Assembly (NCBI GenBank): GCA_002439165.1
Contig: DJTE01000028.1
Coordinates: 1-64,000 of the forward strand
Direction: 5' to 3'
Source: Chryseobacterium indologenes
GTDB lineage: Bacteria; Bacteroidota; Bacteroidia; Flavobacteriales; Weeksellaceae
DNA: 64,000 bases
Shown one piece after another: positions 1 through 8,831 of the stretch. Position 1 is the first letter of the stretch. Each line of letters starts with the position of its first letter. The notes below the pieces were generated by a model, which saw nothing but the letters and a program-made list of their open reading frames with translations, had not been told where the DNA came from and made no database searches. Both the position numbers and the translations under genes were made by a program.

Positions 1-241
1 GTCAGGTATTACAGGTGCAAGACTATGGGAAGGAAATCCAAATAAAGTTACTTTGTTTTTTTATGATCCTGAGCGCCCTAAAATGAGCTGTAAAGTAATA
101 TTAACATATTCAAACATTAATGGAATTGAAAAATTACATTGGGATTTAAAATTAACAGGATATATATCTTCCCGTGATCCCAATATGAACCAGGCAACAG
201 ATTTCAGAGTTCCTACTAATGTGGAGCTAATAAAGCAATAA
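1..241 (+). CDS. C-terminal fragment of an unrecognised protein
   Basis: An open frame runs from base 2 to a TAA at 239-241, giving about 79 residues of a protein whose start lies outside the window. The frame is already open upstream of its first internal ATG (base 53), so that ATG should not be taken as the start. The piece is polar with alternating hydrophobic residues (for example VTLFFYDPERPKMSC) and looks beta-rich. I recognise no domain or sorting signal. It converges on the acyl-CoA ligase gene and ends just before a shared hairpin. Confidence 0.55.
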   Translation, partial: SGITGARLWEGNPNKVTLFFYDPERPKMSCKVILTYSNINGIEKLHWDLKLTGYISSRDPNMNQATDFRVPTNVELIKQ

Positions 242-251
242 GATTTTATAA

Positions 252-290
252 TACAAGAGGCTGCCCAAACTTTTTGGACAGCCTCTCGTA
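252..290. terminator. Hairpin between convergent genes
   Basis: GAGGCTGCCC and GGACAGCCTC form a long, nearly perfect stem around a short T-rich loop, flanked by further pairing bases. It lies between the 3' ends of two convergent genes and can serve both strands. There is no strong T tract, so termination is inferred from position and symmetry. Confidence 0.6.
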
Positions 291-330
291 TTGATATTGT
301 ATTGAATAATAGTTTCACTTTCTTCAGATA

Positions 331-2109
331 TTATTCATGATGTTCATACATCTTATTGTAGAGGTCAATAAATTTCTCTTTAATGGCTTTTCTTTTCAGT
401 TTTAAAGTAGGAGTAAGAAGACCTCCGTCAATACCCCAAACTTCAGGGGTCAGTTCAATTTTCTTGATCTTTTCCCAGTTTCCAAGATGTTCGTTGATGC
501 CGTCTATTTCCTTTTCAATTCTTGCTTTCAGTTCAGGACTCTTTGCAATTTCTGCGGGAGAAGATCCGATATTTAAATTATTTCTCATCGCCCAGTTCTT
601 GGCAAACTCAAAATCCGGCTGTACAAGTGCACACGGCATTTTCTCGCCGTCACCAACCACCATGATCTGCTCGATGAATTTAGAAGCTTTGGCTAAATTT
701 TCAATGGTCTGCGGGGCAATATATTTACCTCCTGAGGTTTTGAACATCTCTTTTTTACGGTCTGTGATCTGAAGGAAACCTTCGCTGTCGATGTGGCCGA
801 TATCTCCGGTTTTAAAGAATCCGTCATCAGTAAAAGCCTCTTTGGTCATCTCTTCATTTTTGAAATATCCTTTGAAGACAGAAGGTCCTTTTACCGTAAT
901 TTCACCATCTTCCTGGATCTTCACCTGTAAATTATCCAACGGAGGTCCTACCGTTCCGATTTTCATTTTATTCACACTGTTTACAGAGATCACAGGAGAA
1001 GTCTCCGTTAAACCATATCCTTCCAGGATCGGAATTCCGGCATTTTGGAACATCAGATTTAATCGCGTAGATAAAGCCGCAGAACCGGAAACCAATGTAA
1101 TGATCTCACCTCCCAAACCTTCTCTCCATTTAGAAAATACCAGTTTGTCAGCAATGATCTGCTGTAATCCGGAAGGCTTTGAAACCTCCTTCTTTTTATT
1201 GATAAGATTCAGAGCCCAGAAAAATATTTTTGATTTCAGACCTCCCGCTGAAGAACCTGTATTGTAAATTTTATCGTACACTTTTTCTACAAGTCTCGGT
1301 ACCACACTCATATAGTGAGGCTTTACTTCTTTCACATTTTCTCCCATCTTATCGATGCTTTCTGCAAAATATACAGAGAAACCGTTGTACTGGAAAAGAT
1401 AGAAAAGCATTCTTTCAAAAATATGACAGATCGGAAGGAAGCTCAGTACTCTGGTATCTTTATAGTCTAAACTCTTTTTCTTCGGAATTCTCGGAACAGA
1501 ACCTAAAACATTGGAAACAATATTGTGGTGGGTAAGCATTACACCTTTCGGCCTTCCCGTAGTTCCGGAAGTATAAATAATAGTTGCCAGATCTTCAGCG
1601 TTGATCGCGTTGGAAAGATCTTCCACTTCAATCTGTGTGGAATCATCCTCACCAAGATCCAGGATTTCTCTCCAGTTGGCCGCCCCGCTTACCGTATCGA
1701 ATGTGAAGATCCCTTGTAGAGTGGGAATATTATGCTTTACCTTCATCACCTTGTTAAGGAGCTCTTTATCAGATACGAAACAGTACTGTATCTCGGCATT
1801 GTTAAAGATGAATTCGTAGTCTTCAGGAGAAATACTCGGATAAACAGGTACGGAAACTACCCCGATCTGGGATAATCCGAAATCCATGATCGCCCATTCT
1901 GTACGGGAATTCGTTGTGATCAGCGCGATTTTGTCACCGGGTTTTATACCCAGCTTCAGAAGTCCTCTGGATATTTTATTTCCTTCATTGATAAACTCCT
2001 GTGTGGAAGTTTTTTTCCATTCACCCTGATATTTGGTCACAAACATATCCGTTTTAGGAAATTTTTCTAAAGCGTAATGTGGAATATCGAATAATCTCTT
2101 GATCGTCAT
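331..2109 (-). CDS. Long-chain acyl-CoA synthetase (AMP-forming)
   Basis: This 592-residue protein would activate long-chain fatty acids to acyl-CoA with ATP, the entry step to beta-oxidation or lipid synthesis. It carries the adenylate-forming superfamily signatures in order: the phosphate-binding loop YTSGTTGRPKGVMLTH near residue 180, GYGLTETSP near 365, TGDIGHID, and the hinge region DRKKEMFKTSGGKY near 453. Length and motif order match the bacterial FadD/FAA group. The ATG start gives a normal N-terminus. It diverges from an acyl-CoA dehydrogenase gene 243 bp away, so the two make a fatty-acid degradation locus. The chain-length preference is inferred from family resemblance only. Confidence 0.9.
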   Translation of the reverse strand: MTIKRLFDIPHYALEKFPKTDMFVTKYQGEWKKTSTQEFINEGNKISRGLLKLGIKPGDKIALITTNSRTEWAIMDFGLSQIGVVSVPVYPSISPEDYEFIFNNAEIQYCFVSDKELLNKVMKVKHNIPTLQGIFTFDTVSGAANWREILDLGEDDSTQIEVEDLSNAINAEDLATIIYTSGTTGRPKGVMLTHHNIVSNVLGSVPRIPKKKSLDYKDTRVLSFLPICHIFERMLFYLFQYNGFSVYFAESIDKMGENVKEVKPHYMSVVPRLVEKVYDKIYNTGSSAGGLKSKIFFWALNLINKKKEVSKPSGLQQIIADKLVFSKWREGLGGEIITLVSGSAALSTRLNLMFQNAGIPILEGYGLTETSPVISVNSVNKMKIGTVGPPLDNLQVKIQEDGEITVKGPSVFKGYFKNEEMTKEAFTDDGFFKTGDIGHIDSEGFLQITDRKKEMFKTSGGKYIAPQTIENLAKASKFIEQIMVVGDGEKMPCALVQPDFEFAKNWAMRNNLNIGSSPAEIAKSPELKARIEKEIDGINEHLGNWEKIKKIELTPEVWGIDGGLLTPTLKLKRKAIKEKFIDLYNKMYEHHE

Positions 2110-2352
2110 GATTTTTTAAGTAATATTTAAAGAAATCTAAATATAAGCATTTTTTTTAATTGCAGACCGCAGAAATCACTAATTGGAAATTAATTGAATG
2201 CCTGCCATAATATATAAATCCTCAAAACATCTTCCGGATCCCGGAAATATTAAAAATACAGACCAATCTTTATTACAGATTTCTTATTACCGATTCTATT
2301 TTCAGATTTCGCCAAAAAGTGTAAATTTACGGCTATCTAATTATTATTTTTT

Positions 2353-3492
2353 ATGGACTTTAATTTATCCGAAGAACAGCTGATGATTCAGCAGGCTGCA
2401 AGAGATTTTGCACAAAACGAACTATTACCTGGAGTTATTGAAAGAGACCGTGACCAGAAATTCCCTGCAGAACAGGTGAAGAAAATGGGGGAAATGGGAC
2501 TTTTGGGAATGATGGTGGATCCTAAATACGGTGGAGCAGGTATGGACAGCGTTTCTTACGTTCTGGCAATGGAGGAGATCGCAAAAATAGATGCTTCTGC
2601 AGCAGTGGTAATGTCTGTAAACAACTCATTGGTATGTGCAGGTCTTGAAAAATTCGCTTCCGAAGAGCAGAAAGTAAAATACCTTACCCCCCTTGCAAGC
2701 GGACAGGTAATCGGTGCTTTCGCTTTATCTGAGCCTGAAGCAGGTTCCGATGCAACCTCTCAGAAAACAACCGCTGAAGATAAAGGTGATTATTACCTTC
2801 TGAACGGGATCAAAAACTGGATCACGAACGGAGGAACCGCTTCTTATTATATCGTGATTGCACAGACTGATCCTGAGAAAAAACATAAAGGAATCAACGC
2901 TTTCATCGTAGAAAGAGGTTGGGAAGGTTTTGAAATCGGATTAAAAGAAGATAAACTGGGAATCAGAGGAAGTGATACACACTCTCTGATCTTCAACAAC
3001 GTAAAAGTTCCGAAAGAAAACAGAATCGGTGAAGACGGTTTCGGATTCAACTTTGCAATGGCTGTACTGAACGGAGGAAGAATCGGTATTGCTTCCCAGG
3101 CTTTAGGAATTGCATCAGGAGCTTACGAACTGGCTTTGAAATATGCAAAAACAAGAAAAGCTTTCAAAACAGAGATCATCAACCATCAGGCTATTGCTTT
3201 CAAATTAGCAGATATGGCTACCCAGATCACAGCAGCAAGAATGTTGTGCTTCAAGGCAGCTTGTGAGAAAGATGCAGGAAAAGACATCTCTGAAAGCGGT
3301 GCGATGGCAAAACTATACGCTTCTCAGGTGGCTATGGATACTACCATTGAAGCCGTACAGATCCACGGCGGATACGGATATGTAAAAGAATATCACGTAG
3401 AAAGACTGATGAGAGATGCGAAAATCACGCAGATCTATGAAGGTACTTCCGAGATCCAGAAAATCGTGATCTCCAGAAGCATCGCAAAATAA
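2353..3492 (+). CDS. Acyl-CoA dehydrogenase
   Basis: This 379-residue flavoprotein would introduce the alpha,beta double bond into acyl-CoA, passing electrons to an electron-transfer flavoprotein. The sequence shows the two classical family signatures: ALSEPEAGSDAT near residue 122 in the FAD/substrate domain, and QIHGGYGYVKEYHVERLMRD near 335 in the C-terminal helical domain. YEGTSEIQ follows near 361, and its Glu sits where the short-chain enzymes keep their catalytic base. Length is typical of the butyryl-CoA dehydrogenase group. It diverges from the acyl-CoA synthetase gene and is followed after 22 nt by a small membrane-anchored protein, probably on the same transcript. Confidence 0.92.
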   Translation: MDFNLSEEQLMIQQAARDFAQNELLPGVIERDRDQKFPAEQVKKMGEMGLLGMMVDPKYGGAGMDSVSYVLAMEEIAKIDASAAVVMSVNNSLVCAGLEKFASEEQKVKYLTPLASGQVIGAFALSEPEAGSDATSQKTTAEDKGDYYLLNGIKNWITNGGTASYYIVIAQTDPEKKHKGINAFIVERGWEGFEIGLKEDKLGIRGSDTHSLIFNNVKVPKENRIGEDGFGFNFAMAVLNGGRIGIASQALGIASGAYELALKYAKTRKAFKTEIINHQAIAFKLADMATQITAARMLCFKAACEKDAGKDISESGAMAKLYASQVAMDTTIEAVQIHGGYGYVKEYHVERLMRDAKITQIYEGTSEIQKIVISRSIAK

Positions 3493-3514
3493 AAATAATA
3501 TCAACACACTGCTT

Positions 3515-3880
3515 ATGAAAAAATCTTTGTGGATCACCCTCGGAGTTGTACTCCTGCTGATTGGCGTATTTGTATGGTATAAATTTTTCTTCGTTTTCGG
3601 AGAAGGAGTAAAATCCGGATACCTGAACTACGCAATGAAAAAAGGCTATGTCTTCAAAACCTATGAAGGAAAGCTGATTCAGGAAGGTTTCGGAAGAGGA
3701 AAAACAGGCACGATAACGAGCTATGAATTTGAATTTTCCGTAGAAGATCCTGAAATTTTCAAACAGTTGGAAAACAACAGCGGTAAAACCTTTGATCTCC
3801 ATTATAAGGAATACAACGGAACCCTTCCGTGGAGAGGAAATACAAAGTTTATTGTAGACAAAGTAGTGAATATGAAATAA
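3515..3880 (+). CDS. Small membrane-anchored protein, unknown function
   Basis: This protein has 121 residues. One hydrophobic segment (residues 5-24) is followed by FGEGVKSGYLNYAMKKGYVFKTYEGKL, then a charged region and a second conserved-looking block (TLPWRGNTKFIVDKV). The pattern 'EGVKSG...KG.VFKT.EG' resembles a small Flavobacteriia family that, as I recall, is sometimes wrongly labelled 6-phosphogluconate dehydrogenase; the protein is far too short for that enzyme and lacks a nucleotide-binding fold. The N-terminal anchor suggests the rest faces the periplasm. It lies 22 nt behind the acyl-CoA dehydrogenase and is followed by a strong terminator. Confidence 0.75.
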   Translation: MKKSLWITLGVVLLLIGVFVWYKFFFVFGEGVKSGYLNYAMKKGYVFKTYEGKLIQEGFGRGKTGTITSYEFEFSVEDPEIFKQLENNSGKTFDLHYKEYNGTLPWRGNTKFIVDKVVNMK

Positions 3881-3884
3881 GATG

Positions 3885-3908
3885 AAAGGCTCCCGGAAGG
3901 GAGCCTTT
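3885..3908 (+). terminator. Terminator after the acyl-CoA dehydrogenase operon
   Basis: A perfect 10-bp stem (AAAGGCTCCC / GGGAGCCTTT) with a GGAA loop begins 5 bases after the stop codon of the small membrane protein gene. The T tract is short. Confidence 0.7.
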
Positions 3909-4137
3909 GCATTACAAACCACTTTTTATAATATATGATGATCTAACCTTAAAGATTATGAACATGGTTAGACATTATATTTAAGACTGGTCATAAAACA
4001 GCATCATGTATTTCAGCCGGATTTTATGAACACTTAAATATAGAAAGAACAAACAGGATGGCTCACTGATCCTGATTAAAATAATATTAAAAATACAGTA
4101 ACCCGGGTACACCGGAAATTGACTGTCCAAAAAACAC
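3909..4137. other. Intergenic stretch with nothing recognised
   Basis: This AT-rich stretch lies between two convergent transcripts and their terminators. I see no open frame of note, no repeat shared with the rest of the window and no promoter-like TAnnTTTG element. Confidence 0.5.
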
Positions 4138-4164
4138 AGAAAAATCCGCCTCGGGGAGACGGAT
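4138..4164 (-). terminator. Terminator of the DUF4349 gene
   Basis: Read on the minus strand, ATCCGTCTC and GAGGCGGAT form a 9-bp stem with one G-T type mismatch around CCCC, followed directly by a T run. It starts 10 bases after the stop codon. Confidence 0.7.
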
Positions 4165-4173
4165 CAGAAAAAT

Positions 4174-5127
4174 TTAATGTGAATTGTTATCAGAAACTTT
4201 TTTGTTTCTTTTTTTATAGAAGTAATATCCTATACCGGCAATCAGGAATAATGGCCACAGCGGAAGAAGGAAAAGGAAAATGGAAGTAATCACATTCCAG
4301 CCTGAAGAAATAGCCGCCATCGATCTCCCTCCGAAAGATTCCGATTCTTTTCCATTGGCCTTATCAGTAATGGTTACCACAATATTACAGATCGTATTAT
4401 CAGCATAATGATCTCCGGTAGTCCGGATGTTTTTGCTTTCAACCGTTCCGATACTGCTTAAATCATTCATCAGGTTGTCAAAGTTCCTTATAGGTACCTT
4501 AATTTCCATATAATATGATTTCTCGTTCGCTGCTTCATCAGAAGACTGTCTGTCTGAATATTCGGAAGCAACATAAGAGAGCGCTTCGCTTTTTACCAAT
4601 CCGTTATTTTTTATCGTTTCTTCTTTAATAACATCTTTTATCGTTTCAGTATTATCTGCTGCGATGGATAATTCTCCGGATTTTACCAGTCTGTTTTTTA
4701 CAGCCGGTTCATAACTGTCGTTTTTAGGTTTGTCTTTGTATACAATTTTGGTTTCTTTAATGACTTTCGGAGCCGGTACATTCACCACGATTTTCTCAGA
4801 TTTCTTTTCTGCCGAATCTTTTTTCTCCGTTTTGGATTCCAGTTTTACAGAAGCAATTTTATCTGATAAAGAATCTGCGCTTTTTGCTGTACTCTCTATC
4901 TTCCGTTGAATATCTTCCTGGGTATCGTCAAAATCTTTTATTCTTACATTGGCAGAATCCAGGATAGCACCCGCTTTATTGCTTATTGAGTTAGCTGTTT
5001 CTGTCATTGCTGAAGCAGTACTGTCTGCTGAATTAACCACGCCTTCTATTTTAGATTGTGCAGTTTCTCCCTTTTTACAGGTAATAAATGTAAGAGATAC
5101 TGCGGCCATTAATAGGAACTTTTTCAT
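4174..5127 (-). CDS. DUF4349 domain lipoprotein
   Basis: This 317-residue protein starts with a lipoprotein signal (MKKFLLMAAVSLTFITC, lipid-modified Cys at 17). A long Ser/Ala/Lys/Asp-rich helical stretch follows, then the DUF4349-like core, which begins RLVKSGELSIAAD and includes MEIKVPIRNFDNLMNDL and SIGTVESKNIRTTGDHYAD. A single hydrophobic segment near residues 275-300 precedes a Lys-rich tail. The layout fits the DUF4349 family, envelope proteins with a coiled coil and a C-terminal membrane anchor; their biochemical role is not established. Having both a lipid anchor and a C-terminal membrane segment suggests a span of the inner membrane and periplasm. It is monocistronic, with its own terminator. 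Confidence 0.8.
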   Translation of the reverse strand: MKKFLLMAAVSLTFITCKKGETAQSKIEGVVNSADSTASAMTETANSISNKAGAILDSANVRIKDFDDTQEDIQRKIESTAKSADSLSDKIASVKLESKTEKKDSAEKKSEKIVVNVPAPKVIKETKIVYKDKPKNDSYEPAVKNRLVKSGELSIAADNTETIKDVIKEETIKNNGLVKSEALSYVASEYSDRQSSDEAANEKSYYMEIKVPIRNFDNLMNDLSSIGTVESKNIRTTGDHYADNTICNIVVTITDKANGKESESFGGRSMAAISSGWNVITSIFLFLLPLWPLFLIAGIGYYFYKKRNKKVSDNNSH

Positions 5128-5305
5128 AATATTAATTTTTTGATGAAGTAAAATTAAGACCGGATCTCTTGTAGCACTTGTAAATGGAATGTATTATACT
5201 GGTAAAATTTTAACATTCTGATTTTCATTCTTTTGTATTTGTTTTACAAAAGATTTACAAAGCCGTCAAATGGGAAAAAACTAAGAAAATCGCATGGTGC
5301 AATAA

Positions 5306-5428
5306 AAAATCTGCTCAATCTGCCAGATCAGCGGGAGAATAAAAAGAAATCTTTAGGTTGGAAAAACGCAAAGATTAAACTTAAAAATCAAAGTGTTTAA
5401 AATAAAACTTTCGTGACTTCGTGGTTTA
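5306..5428. repeat. Degenerate interspersed intergenic repeat, copy A
   Basis: Two blocks recur elsewhere. The first (5306-5340, core CAATCTGCCAGATCAGCGGG) matches 35676-35713, 49651-49690 and, inverted, 63475-63505. The second (5366-5428, with TTTAAAATAAAACTTT and CTTCGTGGTTT) matches 46534-46596. It occupies most of the 423-bp gap between the DUF4349 gene and prfC, and no gene was recognised there. The copies have diverged, so this reads as a decayed extragenic repeat, not an active element. Confidence 0.6.
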
Positions 5429-5489
5429 AAAAAAGTTTAAACATCATTAATATAAAAAATAAATTGCGTCTCTGTACTTCCCGGCAATA

Positions 5490-5519
5490 CAAAAAAATCC
5501 GCAGAAAACTTCTACGGAT
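5490..5519 (-). terminator. Terminator of prfC
   Basis: On the minus strand TCCGTAGAAG and CTGCGGA form a stem, followed by a run of seven T. It lies about 30 bases after the prfC stop codon. Confidence 0.65.
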
Positions 5520-5550
5520 ATTATATGTTTTGAAACTTCTGCAGCCTTAT

Positions 5551-7146
5551 TTAGCTGTTCTGAAATTCACTGATAAAATGCAGTTTCACATTCGGGAATT
5601 TTTCCTGCGTCATATGAATCGTGAATGAAGAATCTGCCAGGAATACCAGTTGATTATATTTATCTCTGGCAAGGAATCTCTGCTTTAATCTTGCAAACTC
5701 TTTGAATTCCTCAGATCTTTCATCAGCTTCTACCCAACAGGCCTTATGCATCGAAAGCGGCTCATAGGTACATTTCGCTCCATATTCATGCTCCAGACGG
5801 TACTGGATTACTTCATACTGAAGGGCACCTACGGTTCCGATGATCTTTCTTCCGTTCATTTCAAGGGTGAATAACTGAGCAACACCTTCGTCCATCAGCT
5901 GATCGATACCTTTGGCAAGCTGTTTGGCTTTCAGCGGATCGTTGTTGTTGATATAACGGAAATGTTCCGGTGAGAAACTTGGAACTCCTTTAAAGCTTAA
6001 TTTTTCACCACCGGTTAATGTATCACCGATTCTGAAACTTCCTGTGTCATGAAGACCTACGATATCTCCTGGGAAACTTTCGTCTACCACTTCTTTTTTA
6101 TCGGCAAAGAAAGCATTCGGAGAAGAGAACTTCATCTTTTTACCTTCTCTTACCAGCAGGTAATTTTCGTTTCTTTTGAATGTTCCGGAAACAATTTTCA
6201 CAAAAGCGAGTCTGTCTCTGTGTTTAGGATCCATATTCGCGTGTATCTTGAAAACAAAACCTGTGAAAGTGCTTTCTTCAGGTTTTACAAGACGTGTATC
6301 ACTTTCTTTAGGCTGCGGCATCGGGGCAATTTCAATGAAGGCGTCCAGAAGTTCGCGTACTCCGAAATTATTCAGTGCAGAACCAAAGAAAACAGGCTGT
6401 AAGTCGCCTTTCATATAATCTTCACGGCTGAATTCCGGGTATACAGACTGTACCAGCTCCAGTTCATCCCTTAAAGTACGGGCCGCTTTTTCGCCGATCA
6501 CTTCATCAATAGAAGGATCATTAATATCATCAAACCTGATCGTTTCTCCAACTTTCTGTTTCTTTTCCTCCAAAAACAGCTGAATATTGTTTTCCCAGAT
6601 GTTATAAATCCCCTGGAAATCGCTTCCCATACCAATAGGCAGAGAAAGCGGAACAACGCTTAATCCCAGTTTCTGCTCAACTTCATCCAGAAGATCAAAA
6701 GCGTCCTTACCCTCACGGTCAAGTTTGTTGATGAAAACCAGCATTGGGATATTTCTCATCCGGCATACCTGGACCAGTTTTTCGGTCTGTTCCTCAACCC
6801 CTTTTGCTACGTCAATAACTACAATCACAGAATCTACGGCCGTTAAAGTTCTGTAAGTATCTTCAGCAAAATCCTTGTGACCCGGTGTATCCAGAATGTT
6901 GATCTTATGGTCTTTATATTCAAATGCCAATACGGAAGTCGCTACCGAGATTCCTCTCTGTCTTTCGATCTCCATAAAGTCGGAAGTGGCTCCTTTTTTT
7001 ATCTTGTTGGATTTTACCGCACCTGCTTCCTGAATAGCTCCCCCGAAAAGAAGTAATTTTTCAGTAAGCGTTGTTTTTCCGGCATCCGGGTGGGAAATGA
7101 TCCCGAAAGTTTTTCTTTTTTGTATTTCTTTGATTAAGTCTGACAT
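5551..7146 (-). CDS. prfC: Peptide chain release factor 3 (RF3)
   Basis: RF3 is a cytoplasmic GTPase that removes RF1 or RF2 from the ribosome after peptide release. The N-terminal G domain is complete: SHPDAGKTT (P-loop), ERQRGISVATS (switch I region), DTPGHKDF (G3) and NKLDRE (G4), followed by the beta-barrel and RF3-specific C-terminal domains. The open frame extends 16 codons further upstream, but the family normally begins MSDLIKEIQKRKTFGI, so I start at the ATG at 7144-7146, giving 531 residues. It lies 61 bp behind two paralogous membrane-protein genes on the same strand and has its own terminator. Confidence 0.93.
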   Translation of the reverse strand: MSDLIKEIQKRKTFGIISHPDAGKTTLTEKLLLFGGAIQEAGAVKSNKIKKGATSDFMEIERQRGISVATSVLAFEYKDHKINILDTPGHKDFAEDTYRTLTAVDSVIVVIDVAKGVEEQTEKLVQVCRMRNIPMLVFINKLDREGKDAFDLLDEVEQKLGLSVVPLSLPIGMGSDFQGIYNIWENNIQLFLEEKKQKVGETIRFDDINDPSIDEVIGEKAARTLRDELELVQSVYPEFSREDYMKGDLQPVFFGSALNNFGVRELLDAFIEIAPMPQPKESDTRLVKPEESTFTGFVFKIHANMDPKHRDRLAFVKIVSGTFKRNENYLLVREGKKMKFSSPNAFFADKKEVVDESFPGDIVGLHDTGSFRIGDTLTGGEKLSFKGVPSFSPEHFRYINNNDPLKAKQLAKGIDQLMDEGVAQLFTLEMNGRKIIGTVGALQYEVIQYRLEHEYGAKCTYEPLSMHKACWVEADERSEEFKEFARLKQRFLARDKYNQLVFLADSSFTIHMTQEKFPNVKLHFISEFQNS

Positions 7147-7207
7147 ATCGTATTTTGAAGTTGCAAAAATCGTGATTTTTTGCGAGGTTTTCAAATCTGG
7201 TGAACTT

Positions 7208-7927
7208 CTATTTTGAAAATAATCCTATAAATAAGTAAAATACATAGATTAAGCCCAGAACAAAGGCAAAAGCAACCACTGCTATTACCCACTCAAATTT
7301 TCCAAATTTTGGAGCAGAGGATGACTCTGGTGTCAGATAATACGTTTCCAAAGTACGGAAGCTTATTTTAAGATCAGGCCGGAAAGTCTGTACACCCAGC
7401 AGAAAATGCCGGTAGAGCTCATATTTATTTTTAAAGCTGTAATAATTATGATTGAGACTGATCTGACTCATTACTGCTTCTCCGGATTTATCATGTTTAA
7501 AAACAATGAGTGATTGGGTGAAGGAAGGCTGGTAGCTGTCTCTGCTGCTTATGTCGGAAAGATATTTGTCGTTGGACGGGCAGAGGTCAGAATACTGTAA
7601 AGAGGAAATGAGTTTATTTTCAGCACTATACATAGCTATTCCTTTTTCATCCACAATCACTTTGTGGTAATCATTTTTTCTGCCTTTAATCATATAGATC
7701 ACCAGAAAAACAGAGAGAGCAGTGAGGACGGTTCCTGCAATAAGGAGAATAAAAAACTGATCCGGCTTATTATACAGGTAATCCGTAAATCCATAATCCC
7801 GGATTTCACAGACAAGAGTGAGTATCACAGCAGCTGTGGCAATAATCCCGGTCCAGACGAGGATAATTCCGAAGTAAGTCAGCGGCCGGTTGATTTCCGA
7901 TTCCAGAGAGGTAAACTTTTCCTGCAT
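7208..7927 (-). CDS. Membrane protein, paralogue 1 of a tandem pair
   Basis: About 239 residues from the ATG at 7925-7927 (a TTG three codons upstream is less likely). There are two hydrophobic segments near the N-terminus (about 20-42 and 58-82), a soluble middle domain and one hydrophobic segment at the C-terminus. The soluble part ends in LLGVQTFRPDLKIS, which the next gene repeats as LKGVSVFRPDLKID; 'YSDLCPS' likewise matches 'YTDLSPS'. The two are tandem duplicates. I recognise no family. The topology somewhat resembles PH-like membrane proteins, but this is only an impression. Confidence 0.7.
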   Translation of the reverse strand: MQEKFTSLESEINRPLTYFGIILVWTGIIATAAVILTLVCEIRDYGFTDYLYNKPDQFFILLIAGTVLTALSVFLVIYMIKGRKNDYHKVIVDEKGIAMYSAENKLISSLQYSDLCPSNDKYLSDISSRDSYQPSFTQSLIVFKHDKSGEAVMSQISLNHNYYSFKNKYELYRHFLLGVQTFRPDLKISFRTLETYYLTPESSSAPKFGKFEWVIAVVAFAFVLGLIYVFYLFIGLFSK

Positions 7928-8027
7928 AATTAACAATTAAAGATCATAAAGAATCAATATTGATTTATTTTTTTTTTAGATTATTTGATTTTACAGAGGC
8001 TTTCAATACTCAGAACTAAAAGTAATT

Positions 8028-8720
8028 TTAAGTAAATATCATCACCAGCCAGACCAATAATCCGGCAGTTAAAAATACGGCTAAAAAAATAAGAAGTAAA
8101 AATGAGGTCGAGCTTTTATCATTGACCTGCCATGTTTCTTTATCGATGGAATAATCCCGGAAGACATTCGGATCAATTTTCAGGTCCGGCCGGAAAACTG
8201 AAACTCCTTTCAGAAAATGAGCATACAGATGAAGGCGGTTGCTGACCACGTGGACGGGGAGGCTCATTTCAATCCGTATTACTTTTGTGCCTTCTTTTTC
8301 ATTCTGTACAGAAAATTCAAGAAGAGGAAAAAGACCTTTGGATGATCTGTCGGTAGTGGTAATGTCAAAACCGCGGCCTGAAGGGGAAAGATCAGTATAT
8401 AGTACCTGAGTTACAGCTTTACGGTGGCCATTGTAATAGAATAATCCCATATCATTGACTATGATTTTCCTGGCTGTACGTTTTCTTTTGATAACATAGA
8501 ACCACACAGAAGGAGCCCATATAAAAACGAGCAGCAGAAAACAGATGATCACAGGAACGGCTATACCTTCCCATCCTCTTTTATAGATGCCGTAGACAGG
8601 AAATGCTCCGAAAATAAGAAGAAAGAACAGCAGAAGTCCATACAGAAGCATATTGATAATCAATGTTGTCATTACATTAATCTGAGATTCAACAGCAGGG
8701 AAAATTTCTTTTTGACTCAT
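8028..8720 (-). CDS. Membrane protein, paralogue 2 of a tandem pair
   Basis: 230 residues with the same layout as its downstream neighbour: two N-terminal membrane segments (about 20-42 and 55-75), a soluble domain containing NDMGLFYYNGHRKAV and LKGVSVFRPDLKID, and a C-terminal membrane segment (about 208-228). The shared FRPDLKI block and segment order show a local duplication with considerable divergence. It lies 100 bp upstream of the other copy and diverges from the CPBP protease gene. No function can be assigned. Confidence 0.7.
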   Translation of the reverse strand: MSQKEIFPAVESQINVMTTLIINMLLYGLLLFFLLIFGAFPVYGIYKRGWEGIAVPVIICFLLLVFIWAPSVWFYVIKRKRTARKIIVNDMGLFYYNGHRKAVTQVLYTDLSPSGRGFDITTTDRSSKGLFPLLEFSVQNEKEGTKVIRIEMSLPVHVVSNRLHLYAHFLKGVSVFRPDLKIDPNVFRDYSIDKETWQVNDKSSTSFLLLIFLAVFLTAGLLVWLVMIFT

Positions 8721-8772
8721 ATTTTCACCGGGGTTATCATAAACAGGCGAAAATAAGTATTTCCTTTTTTAG

Positions 8773-8803
8773 TTGTTTAAGGGAATCAAAAAAATTATCT
8801 TTG
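8773..8803 (+). promoter_or_regulatory. Bacteroidota promoter of the CPBP protease gene
   Basis: TTG at 8773-8775, a 20-nt spacer and TATCTTTG at 8796-8803 match the TTG-N17-23-TAnnTTTG consensus of Flavobacteria. The ATG of the protease gene lies 28 bases downstream. Confidence 0.75.
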
Positions 8804-8831
8804 TTTTTATTAAATTTTTTATAGAAATATA

